Positions 57,425 to 64,000 of a DNA stretch of 64,000 nucleotides are shown one piece after another. A program made the translations under genes and the position numbers. The first letter of the stretch is position 1. Each line of letters starts with the position of its first letter. This stretch comes from Fredericiella sp038205395. Its GTDB lineage: Bacteria; Chloroflexota; Anaerolineae; Caldilineales; Caldilineaceae. Under the pieces are notes generated by a model, which searched no databases, had not been told where the DNA came from, and was given only the letters and a program-made list of their open reading frames with translations. The stretch lies in NCBI GenBank assembly GCA_038205395.1, contig JBBRBX010000008.1, positions 1 to 64,000 of the forward strand, in the 5' to 3' direction.

Positions 57425-58174
57425 CTACTGGACTATCGTAGAGCGCATGTACTGGATGCATTCCTGCATGCCGCCGGTTAAGCTGCCGCCGCTTTCTTCA
57501 TCCGCGCAAATCCAGCCGTCATACTCAATTGCATGAATCGCAGCCGCGATGGGTGCAAAGTCGATCTTGCCGTGGCCTAAGACGCGCCAATCGCCGTCGG
57601 CAAAATCCTTCAGATGAAAATTGTCGATGACGTGACGAAAGTCGCGGATGAGGCCGGCGACGTCTTCCACGCCGGACTTGACAAGGTGCGCCGTGTCCAC
57701 CGTCAGCCCGACGGCATCTTCGCCCGCCGCCGCAAAAAAGGTTTCGATGTCCTGGCGCAGCATGACCGGCTGCTTGTAGTGATGATGCAAGGAGAGGGCC
57801 ACGCCCTGCGCCCGCGCCTCTTGACCCATCTCTGCGAAAATATGGGCGAATTCGCGTATGGCCGCGTCGTCTGCCTCCTGCCGCGATAGGTTTTGCACAA
57901 AAATGATGCGTTCTGACCCGACGGCGGCGGCGAACCGGATGAGTTTGCGCAGTTTGGCCTGCCCTTCTTCGCTCAAGACGCCCATCGTAATCAGGCCGGA
58001 GGCAACGCCCGCATAGCCTCCCCATTTGTCCAGGAATTCTTGGGGTGCATCCACATAGCCCGTGTATTGGTTTGCCTTCAACTGCAGCCCTGCATAGCCG
58101 GCAGATCCAAATTGTGTAAACAGTTCCTGCTGCTCACCTGCAGTCGATGTGGGTCTGGAAAAAGCGAATTTCAT
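57425..58174 (-). CDS. Sugar phosphate isomerase/epimerase-like TIM-barrel protein
   Basis: A 249-residue xylose-isomerase-like TIM barrel (AP endonuclease 2 superfamily). Likely metal-site segments are ALSLHHHYKQPVM, AVGLTVDTAHLVKSGVEDVA, VIDNFHLKDFADGDWRVLGH and the glutamate in GWICADEESGG. Relatives interconvert sugars or inositol intermediates. It overlaps the dehydrogenase gene by 4 bases, so the two enzymes probably act in sequence. Confidence 0.87.
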   Translation of the reverse strand: MKFAFSRPTSTAGEQQELFTQFGSAGYAGLQLKANQYTGYVDAPQEFLDKWGGYAGVASGLITMGVLSEEGQAKLRKLIRFAAAVGSERIIFVQNLSRQEADDAAIREFAHIFAEMGQEARAQGVALSLHHHYKQPVMLRQDIETFFAAAGEDAVGLTVDTAHLVKSGVEDVAGLIRDFRHVIDNFHLKDFADGDWRVLGHGKIDFAPIAAAIHAIEYDGWICADEESGGSLTGGMQECIQYMRSTIVQ

Positions 58175-59175
58175 GCCAGGACTCCCTTCTGGAAGGTGAC
58201 GGCTTGATTGGTGTCGGCAGAGCGATAAGCGCCCTCTAACATGGCAATCGTTTTCAGGTTATCGCGCCCGCTGTTGGACGGTTCGGCGCCGTTTTCGAGC
58301 GCAATCAGCAGATCGTCCAGCCCTCGAAAGGCGGAGGCGGGTTTCATATTGCCGCGGTAGGGATTTTCCCATTCTTGGACGGGGGCTGGGTTCTGTGGCA
58401 GGTAGAGCGCGCTGCCCTCGTAGCGCAGAACCAGCGCGCCTTTTTCCCCGATCACCACGGTTTCAGCCCGGCGCATAGGCGAGGAGAAACTCTGCACGTA
58501 GGAGACCATCACGCCATTTTGAAAGAGAATCTGGGTCAAGGCGTCCGTTTCGCCTACGCAGTCGATCGCCGGCGAAGAACGGGTGTAACAAAGAATCGAC
58601 TGCGGGTCGTCTTGCACAATCCAGCGAAAACCGTCAAACCAATGGACACCCATGACGGAAAGGGCATGGCGTGGGTTGGAAATACGCCAGCCTTTGTCCT
58701 GGCGGAAGGAGATATCTTGATGCGCGATCGAAACGATTTTGCCGATGCGCCCCTCGCTGATCAGCCGGCGGGCATGATCGTAGGGGAAGTGATAGCGAAA
58801 GTTCTGGTCGACAGCCAGCTTGACGCCTGCCTCAGCACAGATGTCGACCATCTCTTTGGCCTCGGCGTAGCTGTCCGCCAGGGGCTTTTCTACAAAGATA
58901 TGCTTGCCGGCCTTTGCCAGGGTTTTGATCACCTCAAGGCGTACAGGGGTGGGTGTACAGACAACGCCGACTTCCCACTGCGCATCTGCGATCAGGGCCT
59001 GCACCGAATCAAACGCCTGCGCAAAGCCGTATTCTTGCTGCGCCTGCCGCACCCGTTCCGGATCGATGTCGCAGGCGGCTGCGATGGCAAGCCGTTCGGG
59101 GTGGGCAATATAGCCATCAAAATGCATGCGCGATACGCCCCCACAGCCGATCACCGCAATCCTGAATTGCTTCAT
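58171..59175 (-). CDS. Gfo/Idh/MocA-family oxidoreductase
   Basis: A 334-residue NAD(P)-dependent dehydrogenase. The Rossmann motif is RIAVIGCGGVSRMHFDGYIA. The family lysine is in HIFVEKPLADSYAEA near residue 95. The C-terminal half shows DQNFRYHFPYDHARRLI and VMGVHWFDGFRW, where the His should be catalytic. It would oxidise a sugar or cyclitol. It is the first structural gene after the GntR regulator (146-base gap), with AAAGGG near the ATG. Confidence 0.9.
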   Translation of the reverse strand: MKQFRIAVIGCGGVSRMHFDGYIAHPERLAIAAACDIDPERVRQAQQEYGFAQAFDSVQALIADAQWEVGVVCTPTPVRLEVIKTLAKAGKHIFVEKPLADSYAEAKEMVDICAEAGVKLAVDQNFRYHFPYDHARRLISEGRIGKIVSIAHQDISFRQDKGWRISNPRHALSVMGVHWFDGFRWIVQDDPQSILCYTRSSPAIDCVGETDALTQILFQNGVMVSYVQSFSSPMRRAETVVIGEKGALVLRYEGSALYLPQNPAPVQEWENPYRGNMKPASAFRGLDDLLIALENGAEPSNSGRDNLKTIAMLEGAYRSADTNQAVTFQKGVLA

Positions 59176-59321
59176 GGCGAACCCTTACCCTTTCTATATT
59201 TTTTGCTGTGTTTTGCTAGACGACTTCGGTTTGGGAGCAATTTGCCTGCGGGGGTTTATCAGGCACTACCTGGTTACGTTTGTGCGAAAATTATCTTTAC
59301 CCGAAGCTGAACCGCTGCCGG

Positions 59322-60020
59322 TCAAAGCGTTTCGGCCTTCAGTTCTTCTCGCTCCAGTTCTTCTTGTTCCAGCTCTTTTAGCTGGCCCACAACGGTGCGG
59401 CGTACATCGTCGATATGTTCTTCCATCAAGCGCGCGGCTGCGTCGGCATCATGCGCTTCCAGCGCGGCCAGGATCAGCGGGCGCTCGCGCAGGGTGCGCT
59501 GCACCAGGTCTGGGTTGCGGTTTGCCAGTGTGCGCACCATGCGCACTTGAGCGCTGAGCCGGTCCAGCGTGTGCAGCAGCGTTTCATTCTGGGCCGCCTG
59601 GGCGAAAAACTGATGGAAACGGCGGTCCGCTTCGGCGAAGGCCTCCATGTCACCAGCATCGAGCGCTGCGAACACGGCTTCCAGGATGGCGCGCAGCCGG
59701 TCGGTGTCTTCCAGCGACAGCTTGGGCATCGCCAGGCGAACTGCGAGTGATTCCAGCGACTTGCGCACCAGGTAGAGGTCATTCACCTGTTTCGCCGTAA
59801 ACGTGCGCACGAAATTGCCGCGGTAAGGCTGGTATTCCGCCAGCCCCTCCTTTACCAACTGGGCAATTGCTTCGCGCAGCGGCGTTCGGCTTACGCCTAA
59901 CTGCTCGGCCAGGAATCGTTCATCCAATTGGGCGCCGAGCGCAATTTCGCCCCGCAGCAGCATTTCTTGTAACCGCTGATAGACCCGCTGATTGAGCGGG
60001 TGGTGGGTGAGTTTCGTCAT
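59322..60020 (-). CDS. GntR-family transcriptional regulator (FadR/FCD subfamily)
   Basis: A 232-residue regulator. The winged helix (residues 8-75) has LNQRVYQRLQEMLLRGEIAL, LAEQLGVSRTPLREAIAQLV and YRGNFVRTFTAKQV. The FCD effector domain follows with LYLVRKSLESLAVRLAMPKL and histidines in DRRFHQFFAQAAQNE and LMEEHIDDVRR that bind a metal in many homologues. It is the likely local regulator of the downstream catabolic operon, responding to a sugar acid or similar. No clear ribosome site is seen before the ATG. Confidence 0.9.
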   Translation of the reverse strand: MTKLTHHPLNQRVYQRLQEMLLRGEIALGAQLDERFLAEQLGVSRTPLREAIAQLVKEGLAEYQPYRGNFVRTFTAKQVNDLYLVRKSLESLAVRLAMPKLSLEDTDRLRAILEAVFAALDAGDMEAFAEADRRFHQFFAQAAQNETLLHTLDRLSAQVRMVRTLANRNPDLVQRTLRERPLILAALEAHDADAAARLMEEHIDDVRRTVVGQLKELEQEELEREELKAETL

Positions 60021-60239
60021 CCGAAAAACCGCCGCGGCAATGCTACCGCATGTAAAAGCTTAAGAGTGCGCATTTCACAGGTTTGGAAGAAGCCAACACT
60101 GAGAGCGCTGAATTGATTAAAGTTGAATCGGTAGACGCAGTATACCAGACTCTTTCAGAATATACAATATGCAATATTTTGGTAGATTCGCAGCCGCGAT
60201 TGGCGTCTATAGGGAAATTTCCCGCCCAAAAATTCACTA

Positions 60240-60267
60240 TTGACAATCGGCTGGAGTGCGGTATAAT
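60240..60267 (+). promoter_or_regulatory. Consensus sigma70 promoter of the LacI-type gene
   Basis: A perfect TTGACA (60240-60245) and a perfect TATAAT (60262-60267) are 16 bases apart. The expected start site is about 60274, inside the operator. The rest of the 326-base divergent gap 60021-60346 is AT-rich. It contains a GTATAC palindrome at 60140-60145 that could be a GntR-type site. Confidence 0.85.
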
Positions 60268-60270
60268 CCT

Positions 60271-60307
60271 GATAAAGCGCATTATCAAGTTGATAATGCG
60301 TTTTATC
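60271..60307 (+). promoter_or_regulatory. Palindromic operator overlapping the transcription start
   Basis: CGCATTATCAA-G-TTGATAATGCG (60278-60300) is a perfect 11-bp inverted repeat. It extends to 18-bp arms with one mismatch (60271-60307), giving alternating GATAA/TTATC boxes. It sits on the predicted +1, a classic repressor position, and probably binds the LacI-type protein encoded 40 bases downstream. Confidence 0.75.
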
Positions 60308-60346
60308 GTTCCGTCGTTCCAATTAACTTCTGTTCCAGCCTTACTG

Positions 60347-61432
60347 ATGCGCACCTATAAACGTCCACGCATGACTGATGTCGCGCTCCTGGCCGGGGTT
60401 TCGCCCGCCACGGTCTCGCTTGTCATCAACAACCGGCTGAGCGGTAATGTGCGGATCCCGCCGGACACGCAGCAGCGGGTGCTGGCGGCTGCCCGGTCGC
60501 TTGGCTATGTCGCCAACCCGGTGGCGCAAAGCCTGGCCGGGGCGCGCAACCGGCTGCTGGGCGTCTTTACCTTTGACGCCATCTTCCCCGTGCAGTTTCG
60601 CGATTTCTACTATCCGTTTCTGGTGGGCGTCGAGCACGCCGCCGAAGAGCTGGATTTTGACCTGGTTCTGTTTACCAGCACCAGCACGCGCGACGGGCGG
60701 CGCCATCTCTACCGCCAGGGCGTCAACCGTCTGCGTCTGGCCGACGGCGCCGTGCTGCTGGGCAGCGAGGAGGACAAGGAGGAGGTGCAGCGGCTGGTTG
60801 AGGAACAGTATCCGTTTGTCTTTATTGGCCGCCGCGACCTGCCGCACGGGCGGATTTCTTACTCGGCTGCCGACTATGCCGCCGCCACGCAGGAGATGAT
60901 GGACTATCTGTTTGACTTGGGCCATCGCCGTATTGCCTATCTGGGGGCGCCGGTCGTCACCGAATCCGCGCTGGACCGGCGGCGCGGATTTCAAGAAGCC
61001 TATCGCCAGCGGGCGATCCCCTTGGACCCGCAGTGGATCTGGCTGCACGCCGAGCGGAATCTGACTGCGGTGTTGGGGACATTTCTCAAGCAAGGCATTA
61101 CCGCAGTCGTGGCGGAGACAGGCCCCTTTGCGCCGCTGATCGTGCAGAGCTGCCACGAGCTGGGCGTCAAGCTGCCGCAGGATCTCTCACTGGCCTTTCT
61201 GGGCGACTTGTCTGACGAGCTGCCGTGGGAGTTGGAGGCGACGACCTTTGCCATCCCACGCCAGGAGATGGGCGCTGCTGCTGTCAAACTGCTGGCCGAA
61301 CTGCTGGCGCAGAAGGATGTAACGGCTGTGCGCCAGGTGACGCTGCCCTGCCGTCTGTCGCTGGGCAATTCCTGCACCGGCCCGCGCACGGCAGCGGTGG
61401 CGGGAGTGGATTTGCTGGGCAGGGCTGCATAA
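60347..61432 (+). CDS. LacI-family transcriptional regulator
   Basis: A 361-residue LacI/GalR regulator. The helix-turn-helix and hinge (residues 8-60) read MTDVALLAGVSPATVSLVIN, then RVLAAARSLGYVANPVAQSL. The periplasmic-binding-like effector domain contains MMDYLFDLGHRRIAYLGAP. The ATG at 60347 is chosen because the preceding codons of the long open frame cover the promoter and operator. It probably represses itself and the ABC transporter genes that begin 104 bases downstream. Confidence 0.93.
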   Translation: MRTYKRPRMTDVALLAGVSPATVSLVINNRLSGNVRIPPDTQQRVLAAARSLGYVANPVAQSLAGARNRLLGVFTFDAIFPVQFRDFYYPFLVGVEHAAEELDFDLVLFTSTSTRDGRRHLYRQGVNRLRLADGAVLLGSEEDKEEVQRLVEEQYPFVFIGRRDLPHGRISYSAADYAAATQEMMDYLFDLGHRRIAYLGAPVVTESALDRRRGFQEAYRQRAIPLDPQWIWLHAERNLTAVLGTFLKQGITAVVAETGPFAPLIVQSCHELGVKLPQDLSLAFLGDLSDELPWELEATTFAIPRQEMGAAAVKLLAELLAQKDVTAVRQVTLPCRLSLGNSCTGPRTAAVAGVDLLGRAA

Positions 61433-61535
61433 AGGCCCTTCTACTACTTTTTGGCTGTTCTTGCTTTAGACGATTCCGGCTCCATTTCTGATTTTGTTTC
61501 CGATTCCGTTTCTGTCGAGTGTAAAGGAGAAGCTG

Positions 61536-62927
61536 ATGTCTCATCGCAATGGGTCGCTTTCACGCCGCGACATGTTGAAATTTATGGGTCTGGCTGCGGC
61601 CGGCACAACCCTCGCCGCCTGCGTTGCGCCGGCCGCACCCGCCGCCACCACGGGCGGGGAAGCGGCTGCCGCCCCGGCGCAGGCCACCACTGTCGTGCGC
61701 TTCTGGAACGTCTGGGGCGCCGCGCGCGAAGATCTGATGAATCAGATTATTGCCCGCTTTGAAGAAGCCAACCCCGGCATCACCGTGCAGAATCTGGTGC
61801 AGCCCTTTGAACGGCGCGAGGAAAATTTGTTCACCGCTCTGGCCAGCGGCGACCCGCCCGAAGTGCTGATGGCCTCACGCGCCGAGGTGCTCAAGTTTGC
61901 CGATGATGGCCTGATCGCCCCCATCACCGACTATGTTACGCAGAATAACCTTGATCTCACCACCTTTTATGCTTCCGAGATCGGGAATTTCTACTGGAAA
62001 GACCAACTCTATTCCATGCCCATGCCCACCGGCGGCGGCGTGAGCGGCCTGACGCTGGTCAACTACGATATGATTACCGCCGCCGGCAACGAGCCGTCCG
62101 TGCCGCAAACCTGGACGCAGTTGGAAGAGATGGCCAAGGCCTATACCAAGCTGGATGACAAGGGCATCGTGCAGATCGGCGCCGACGTTGGATCGACTTC
62201 AGCCGAATTCTTTGCCTGGCTCTATTGCAACAATGGCCGCATCTACAGCGATGATCTGCGCACGATTGAATTCGGCAACGAGGCGGGTGTGCAGACGCTG
62301 GATTGGATGGTGAACTTCACCAACAACATCAACGGCGGCGTGCAGAATGTTACCGACTTCTTCGCCGGGCCGGGTGAAGCCACCGAAGCGCAGCCCTGGT
62401 ACAACGACGTGCAGTTGATCAATTTCCCCAACGTATCGATCTTCTTCCACATGCAGACCTATAAGCCTGATATGGCATGGGACATGGGGCTGCGCCCGTA
62501 CAACGCCGACAACGCAGCTGCCAAGTCGCAGGGTCTCTCCGGCGAGCAGTTTGCCTGGGGCTATGTCGTGCCGAAGGCCGTCACCGGCGCCACCCAGGAT
62601 GCCGCCTTCAAGTGGCTGCAGGAGATCACCTACGAGCCGGACAGCGCGGGCTGGTTTGTCGAGCAGCAGGGGCGCCCCTCACCCATCAAAGCGGTCAATG
62701 ACCAACAGTCCTTCTATGATGTGAACCCGCACTGGGACAAGGTGTTGATGTCGCTGGCCAGCGATATTTCGGTGGCGATTCTGCCCGTGCACGCGCGCGT
62801 GCGTGATATTGCCAACCAGGGGGTGCAGGCGGCCATGTTTGGCGATGCAAGCGCGGCCGACGCCCTGGCGACTGCGACCGAACAGGCGCAGGCTGTGGTT
62901 GACGAATACTGGGCCGATCAGGCATGA
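61536..62927 (+). CDS. Extracellular sugar-binding lipoprotein (Tat signal) of ABC transporter
   Basis: A 463-residue solute-binding protein. LSRRDMLKFMG and lipobox TLAAC (Cys29) mark Tat export and lipidation. The mature part starts TTVVRFWNVWGAAREDLMNQ and includes EEANPGITVQNLVQPFERRE. The ligand is unknown. AAAGGAG precedes the ATG. It is downstream of the LacI-type gene without an obvious terminator and overlaps the permease gene by 4 bases, unlike the two other transporter operons, where a hairpin separates them. Confidence 0.93.
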   Translation: MSHRNGSLSRRDMLKFMGLAAAGTTLAACVAPAAPAATTGGEAAAAPAQATTVVRFWNVWGAAREDLMNQIIARFEEANPGITVQNLVQPFERREENLFTALASGDPPEVLMASRAEVLKFADDGLIAPITDYVTQNNLDLTTFYASEIGNFYWKDQLYSMPMPTGGGVSGLTLVNYDMITAAGNEPSVPQTWTQLEEMAKAYTKLDDKGIVQIGADVGSTSAEFFAWLYCNNGRIYSDDLRTIEFGNEAGVQTLDWMVNFTNNINGGVQNVTDFFAGPGEATEAQPWYNDVQLINFPNVSIFFHMQTYKPDMAWDMGLRPYNADNAAAKSQGLSGEQFAWGYVVPKAVTGATQDAAFKWLQEITYEPDSAGWFVEQQGRPSPIKAVNDQQSFYDVNPHWDKVLMSLASDISVAILPVHARVRDIANQGVQAAMFGDASAADALATATEQAQAVVDEYWADQA

Positions 62928-63853
62928 GTGCGCAGGTTGAGAGCGGGGGGCGGGCCGTCAGCGCCCGCCCCCCGCGGCGCTGGTGGCGGCGCAAAGGCAT
63001 GATCGGCTACGTCTTCATCGCGCCGTGGCTGGTCGCTTTTGTGGCGTTTGAGGCGCTGCCAATTATCTCCGGCCTGTATCACAGCTTTACCGATTGGTCC
63101 GCCACCGGCAAGGCGGAGAAGTGGGTCGGCCTGGCCAACTACAATGAAGCGCTGACGCGCGACCCGCTCTTCTGGAAGGCGGTCAGCAACTCACTCTACT
63201 TTATCGGCCTCAGTGTGCCGCTGGGCATCATCGTGGCCTTTGCTCTGGCCATGCTGCTCAATTCCAAAATCGGCGGCACCGGCGCCTATCGCACGATCTA
63301 CTATCTGCCTTCGGTGGTGCCTACCGTGGCGGCGGTGATCGTGTGGACCTTTATCTTTGAGACGCGGCGCGGCATCCTCAACTTTTTTCTCGAGCTGCTG
63401 GGGCTGCCGGCCATTCGCTGGCTGAGCGACCCCAACTGGGCAATGCCGGCGCTAATCATTATGAGTCTGTGGGGCATTGGGGCCAGCATGGTGATCTTTC
63501 TGGCCGGCCTGCAGGGTATCCCGCAGGAGCTGTATGAGGCTGCCGAGGTGGATGGAGCCGGCAGTTGGCATAACCTGTGGAGCATCACCGTGCCGCTGAT
63601 GACGCCCACCATCTTCTTCAACCTGATCATGGGGCTGGTGGCTGCCTTTCAAGCCTTCAACAACGCCTTTATCATGACCGGCGGCGGCCCTAACAACGCC
63701 ACCCTGTTGTATATGCTTCACCTGTACAACAATGCGTTTCGCTACTTTCGCATGGGTTATGCGTCGGCGATGGCCGTTCTGCTCTTTATCGTCGTCTTTA
63801 GCGTGACGGTGGTGGTCTATCGCTCCTCGAACCGCTGGGTCTATTACAGTTAG
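62924..63853 (+). CDS. Sugar-type ABC transporter permease (MalF-like)
   Basis: A 309-residue CUT1 permease. After a basic N-terminus it has IGYVFIAPWLVAFVAFEALP. The ATPase-contact loop is ELYEAAEVDGAGSWHNLWSI followed by TVPLMTP. The end NRWVYYS is typical for MalF-like subunits. The start overlaps the binding-protein stop (ATGA). Confidence 0.93.
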   Translation: MSAQVESGGRAVSARPPRRWWRRKGMIGYVFIAPWLVAFVAFEALPIISGLYHSFTDWSATGKAEKWVGLANYNEALTRDPLFWKAVSNSLYFIGLSVPLGIIVAFALAMLLNSKIGGTGAYRTIYYLPSVVPTVAAVIVWTFIFETRRGILNFFLELLGLPAIRWLSDPNWAMPALIIMSLWGIGASMVIFLAGLQGIPQELYEAAEVDGAGSWHNLWSITVPLMTPTIFFNLIMGLVAAFQAFNNAFIMTGGGPNNATLLYMLHLYNNAFRYFRMGYASAMAVLLFIVVFSVTVVVYRSSNRWVYYS

Positions 63854-63871
63854 GGCAAAGGCTGGATTTTT

Positions 63872-64000
63872 ATGGCCGTTCGCAAAACACGCACGCGCAT
63901 TGTCAGCCATGGGCTGCTGCATTTGATCCTGATTGCCGGCTCGCTGATCATGCTGATTCCGCTGGTGTGGACTGTCTCGACCTCGCTCAAGACGCCGCAG
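63872..64000 (+). CDS. Sugar-type ABC transporter permease (MalG-like), truncated by window edge
   Basis: The first 43 residues are visible: a basic start, one hydrophobic helix (LLHLILIAGSLIMLIPLVWT) and the conserved VSTSLKTP that follows the first helix in MalG-like permeases. It begins 18 bases after the MalF-like stop. The remainder lies beyond the window. Confidence 0.88.
   Translation, partial: MAVRKTRTRIVSHGLLHLILIAGSLIMLIPLVWTVSTSLKTPQ

Overview
The window looks like a piece of a high-GC Chloroflexota chromosome. The best guess is Anaerolineae/Caldilineae, inferred from gene style only: MalT-like STAND/LuxR regulators, many Tat/lipoprotein sugar ABC transporters, Thr/Pro-rich linkers in secreted proteins and a recurrent C-terminal L-[YF]-x-P tail. 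No rRNA, tRNA or CRISPR array was recognised. Both ends cut through genes.

Layout. (1) 1-0.57 kb: right end of an ISL3-type insertion sequence that has cut the signal-peptide end off a secreted-protein gene. (2) 0.65-8.4 kb: a DUF3224 gene, then a long minus-strand run: hicBA toxin-antitoxin, GNAT acetyltransferase, nucleotidyltransferase, TMEM175-like channel, MalT-like regulator, a small conserved protein and an MDR oxidoreductase. (3) 8.4-14 kb: minus-strand sugar-type ABC transporter operon ending in a URO-D-like protein and a PhyH-type dioxygenase. (4) 14.2-20.3 kb: membrane-fused spermidine-synthase-like protein with DUF433, DUF2442, then a fadN-fadA beta-oxidation pair. (5) 20.5-30.9 kb: a surface/secretome block with a C25 (gingipain-like) peptidase, a PEP-CTERM protein, a DUF1800/DUF1501 pair and two paralogous proteins that look like thioester-domain adhesins. 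(6) 31.2-39.1 kb: aconitase, PepF, ROK kinase, NagA and a GlmS-like SIS protein (amino-sugar use). (7) 39.1-46.3 kb: L-rhamnose cluster: class II aldolase divergent from an ABC transporter (ATPase, two permeases, binding protein) and RhaI isomerase. (8) 46.4-51.3 kb: two PQQ sugar dehydrogenase paralogues, the first fused to a five-haem cytochrome region. (9) 51.3-60.0 kb: minus-strand GntR-linked sugar (acid?) catabolic operon: Gfo/Idh/MocA dehydrogenase, TIM-barrel isomerase, ABC transporter, cupin, Tm-1-like and PEP-hydrolase-like proteins. (10) 60.2-64 kb: LacI-type regulator with a consensus promoter and palindromic operator, followed by a third sugar ABC transporter that runs off the edge.

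Taken together the window describes a heterotroph that takes up several sugars, with the uptake operons controlled by local LacI/GntR regulators, and that displays a set of secreted proteins sharing an uncharacterised C-terminal tail. The most interesting items are that tail (six proteins), the paired thioester-domain proteins, and the PQQ dehydrogenase-pentahaem fusion. Promoters and terminators were read by eye. Family calls come from recognised motifs, not from searches.
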